In this document: one piece after another, positions 32,920-33,041 of the stretch
Layout: the number at the start of each line of letters is the position of its first letter
How positions within the stretch are numbered: the stretch's first letter is position 1
Assembly (NCBI GenBank): GCA_949285605.1
Contig: CASDZI010000015.1
Coordinates: 1-33,041 of the forward strand
Direction of reading: 5' to 3'
DNA from: an uncultured Christensenella sp.
GTDB lineage: Bacteria; Bacillota; Clostridia; Christensenellales; DTU072
DNA: 33,041 nt
Program-made: the position numbers and the translations under genes
Notes under the pieces: generated by a model
What the model saw: only the letters and a program-made list of their open reading frames with translations
What the model was told of the DNA's origin: nothing
Databases searched by the model: none

Positions 32920-33000
32920 ATTATATATCCTATTACTGAAAGGCAAAGAGAAAAGAAGGCGGCAGATTTTGCTCTTTTCAAGTGCGGACGTAAAGGAGCA
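32920..33000. repeat. Tandem 81-bp direct repeat, copy 2
   Basis: Second copy of the unit at 32811-32891. It continues into CATACTAAGTCGTATG, a small palindrome, and stays open to the window edge, so the element may extend beyond it. Confidence 0.9.
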
Positions 33001-33041
33001 TACTAAGTCGTATGTGACTGCAACGCCCGTCACGCAGAAAA

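Noticed and set aside
32811-33000. CRISPR array
   Set aside because: Only two units are present, the repeat is 81 bp with mismatches and the 28-bp gap is unlike spacers; there are no cas genes.

Overview
The window looks like a chromosomal segment of a low-to-mid GC Bacillota (Clostridia-type) bacterium, probably an uncultured, strictly fermentative lineage. The signs are strong AAGGAGG ribosome binding sites, sigma-A promoters with 17-18 bp spacers, many intrinsic terminators, the rplU-prp-rpmA operon with an L27 that carries a cleavable N-terminal extension, and a Bmp-type nucleoside ABC transporter. A more exact taxonomic placement is a guess (Christensenellales-like).

Core region, 1-20.3 kb. 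Positions 91-6012 (minus strand) are one purine-salvage operon running xpt, Bmp lipoprotein, ABC ATPase and two permeases, with a promoter ahead of xpt and a terminator at 40-71. Next come an unusual EF-G-like GTPase (6211-8268), a Wzz-like chain-length protein (8479-9864) and an operon of Ppx/GppA, Maf and a degenerate MreB-like protein (9962-13023). Positions 13227-15623 hold rplU-prp-rpmA followed by an OGG-type glycosylase and a NYN-domain protein. Methylglyoxal synthase follows, then two plus-strand genes: an Amt-PII fusion ammonium transporter, preceded by a tandem-hairpin leader and a 32-codon small ORF, and a Na/Pi cotransporter with a PhoU-like tail.

Accessory region, 20.3-33 kb, AT-richer and on the minus strand. 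A five-gene operon (29618 down to 23242) encodes a TerY-type vWA protein, a PP2C phosphatase, a Ser/Thr kinase, a zinc-ribbon TerD protein and a RanBP2-zinc-finger polytopic membrane protein. Behind it, with its own promoter, lies an 881-residue protein that joins a channel-like membrane unit, RCK/TrkA-like Rossmann segments and a C-terminal RyR domain. Upstream is a cysteine-rich XRE regulator whose terminator overlaps the promoter of the operon. Beyond that are a TIR-domain protein with an unrecognised C-terminal half, a broken small gene coupled to it, a gene-poor stretch and a tandem 81-bp repeat at the right edge.

The vWA/PP2C/kinase/TerD set is a variant of the known Ter-associated phosphorylation triad. 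The least familiar part is its pairing with a zinc-finger membrane protein and a channel-like RCK-RyR protein. A reasonable model, which is inference, is that kinase and phosphatase set the phosphorylation state of TerD and/or the membrane proteins in response to chemical, metal or phage stress, with ion flux or membrane change as the output.
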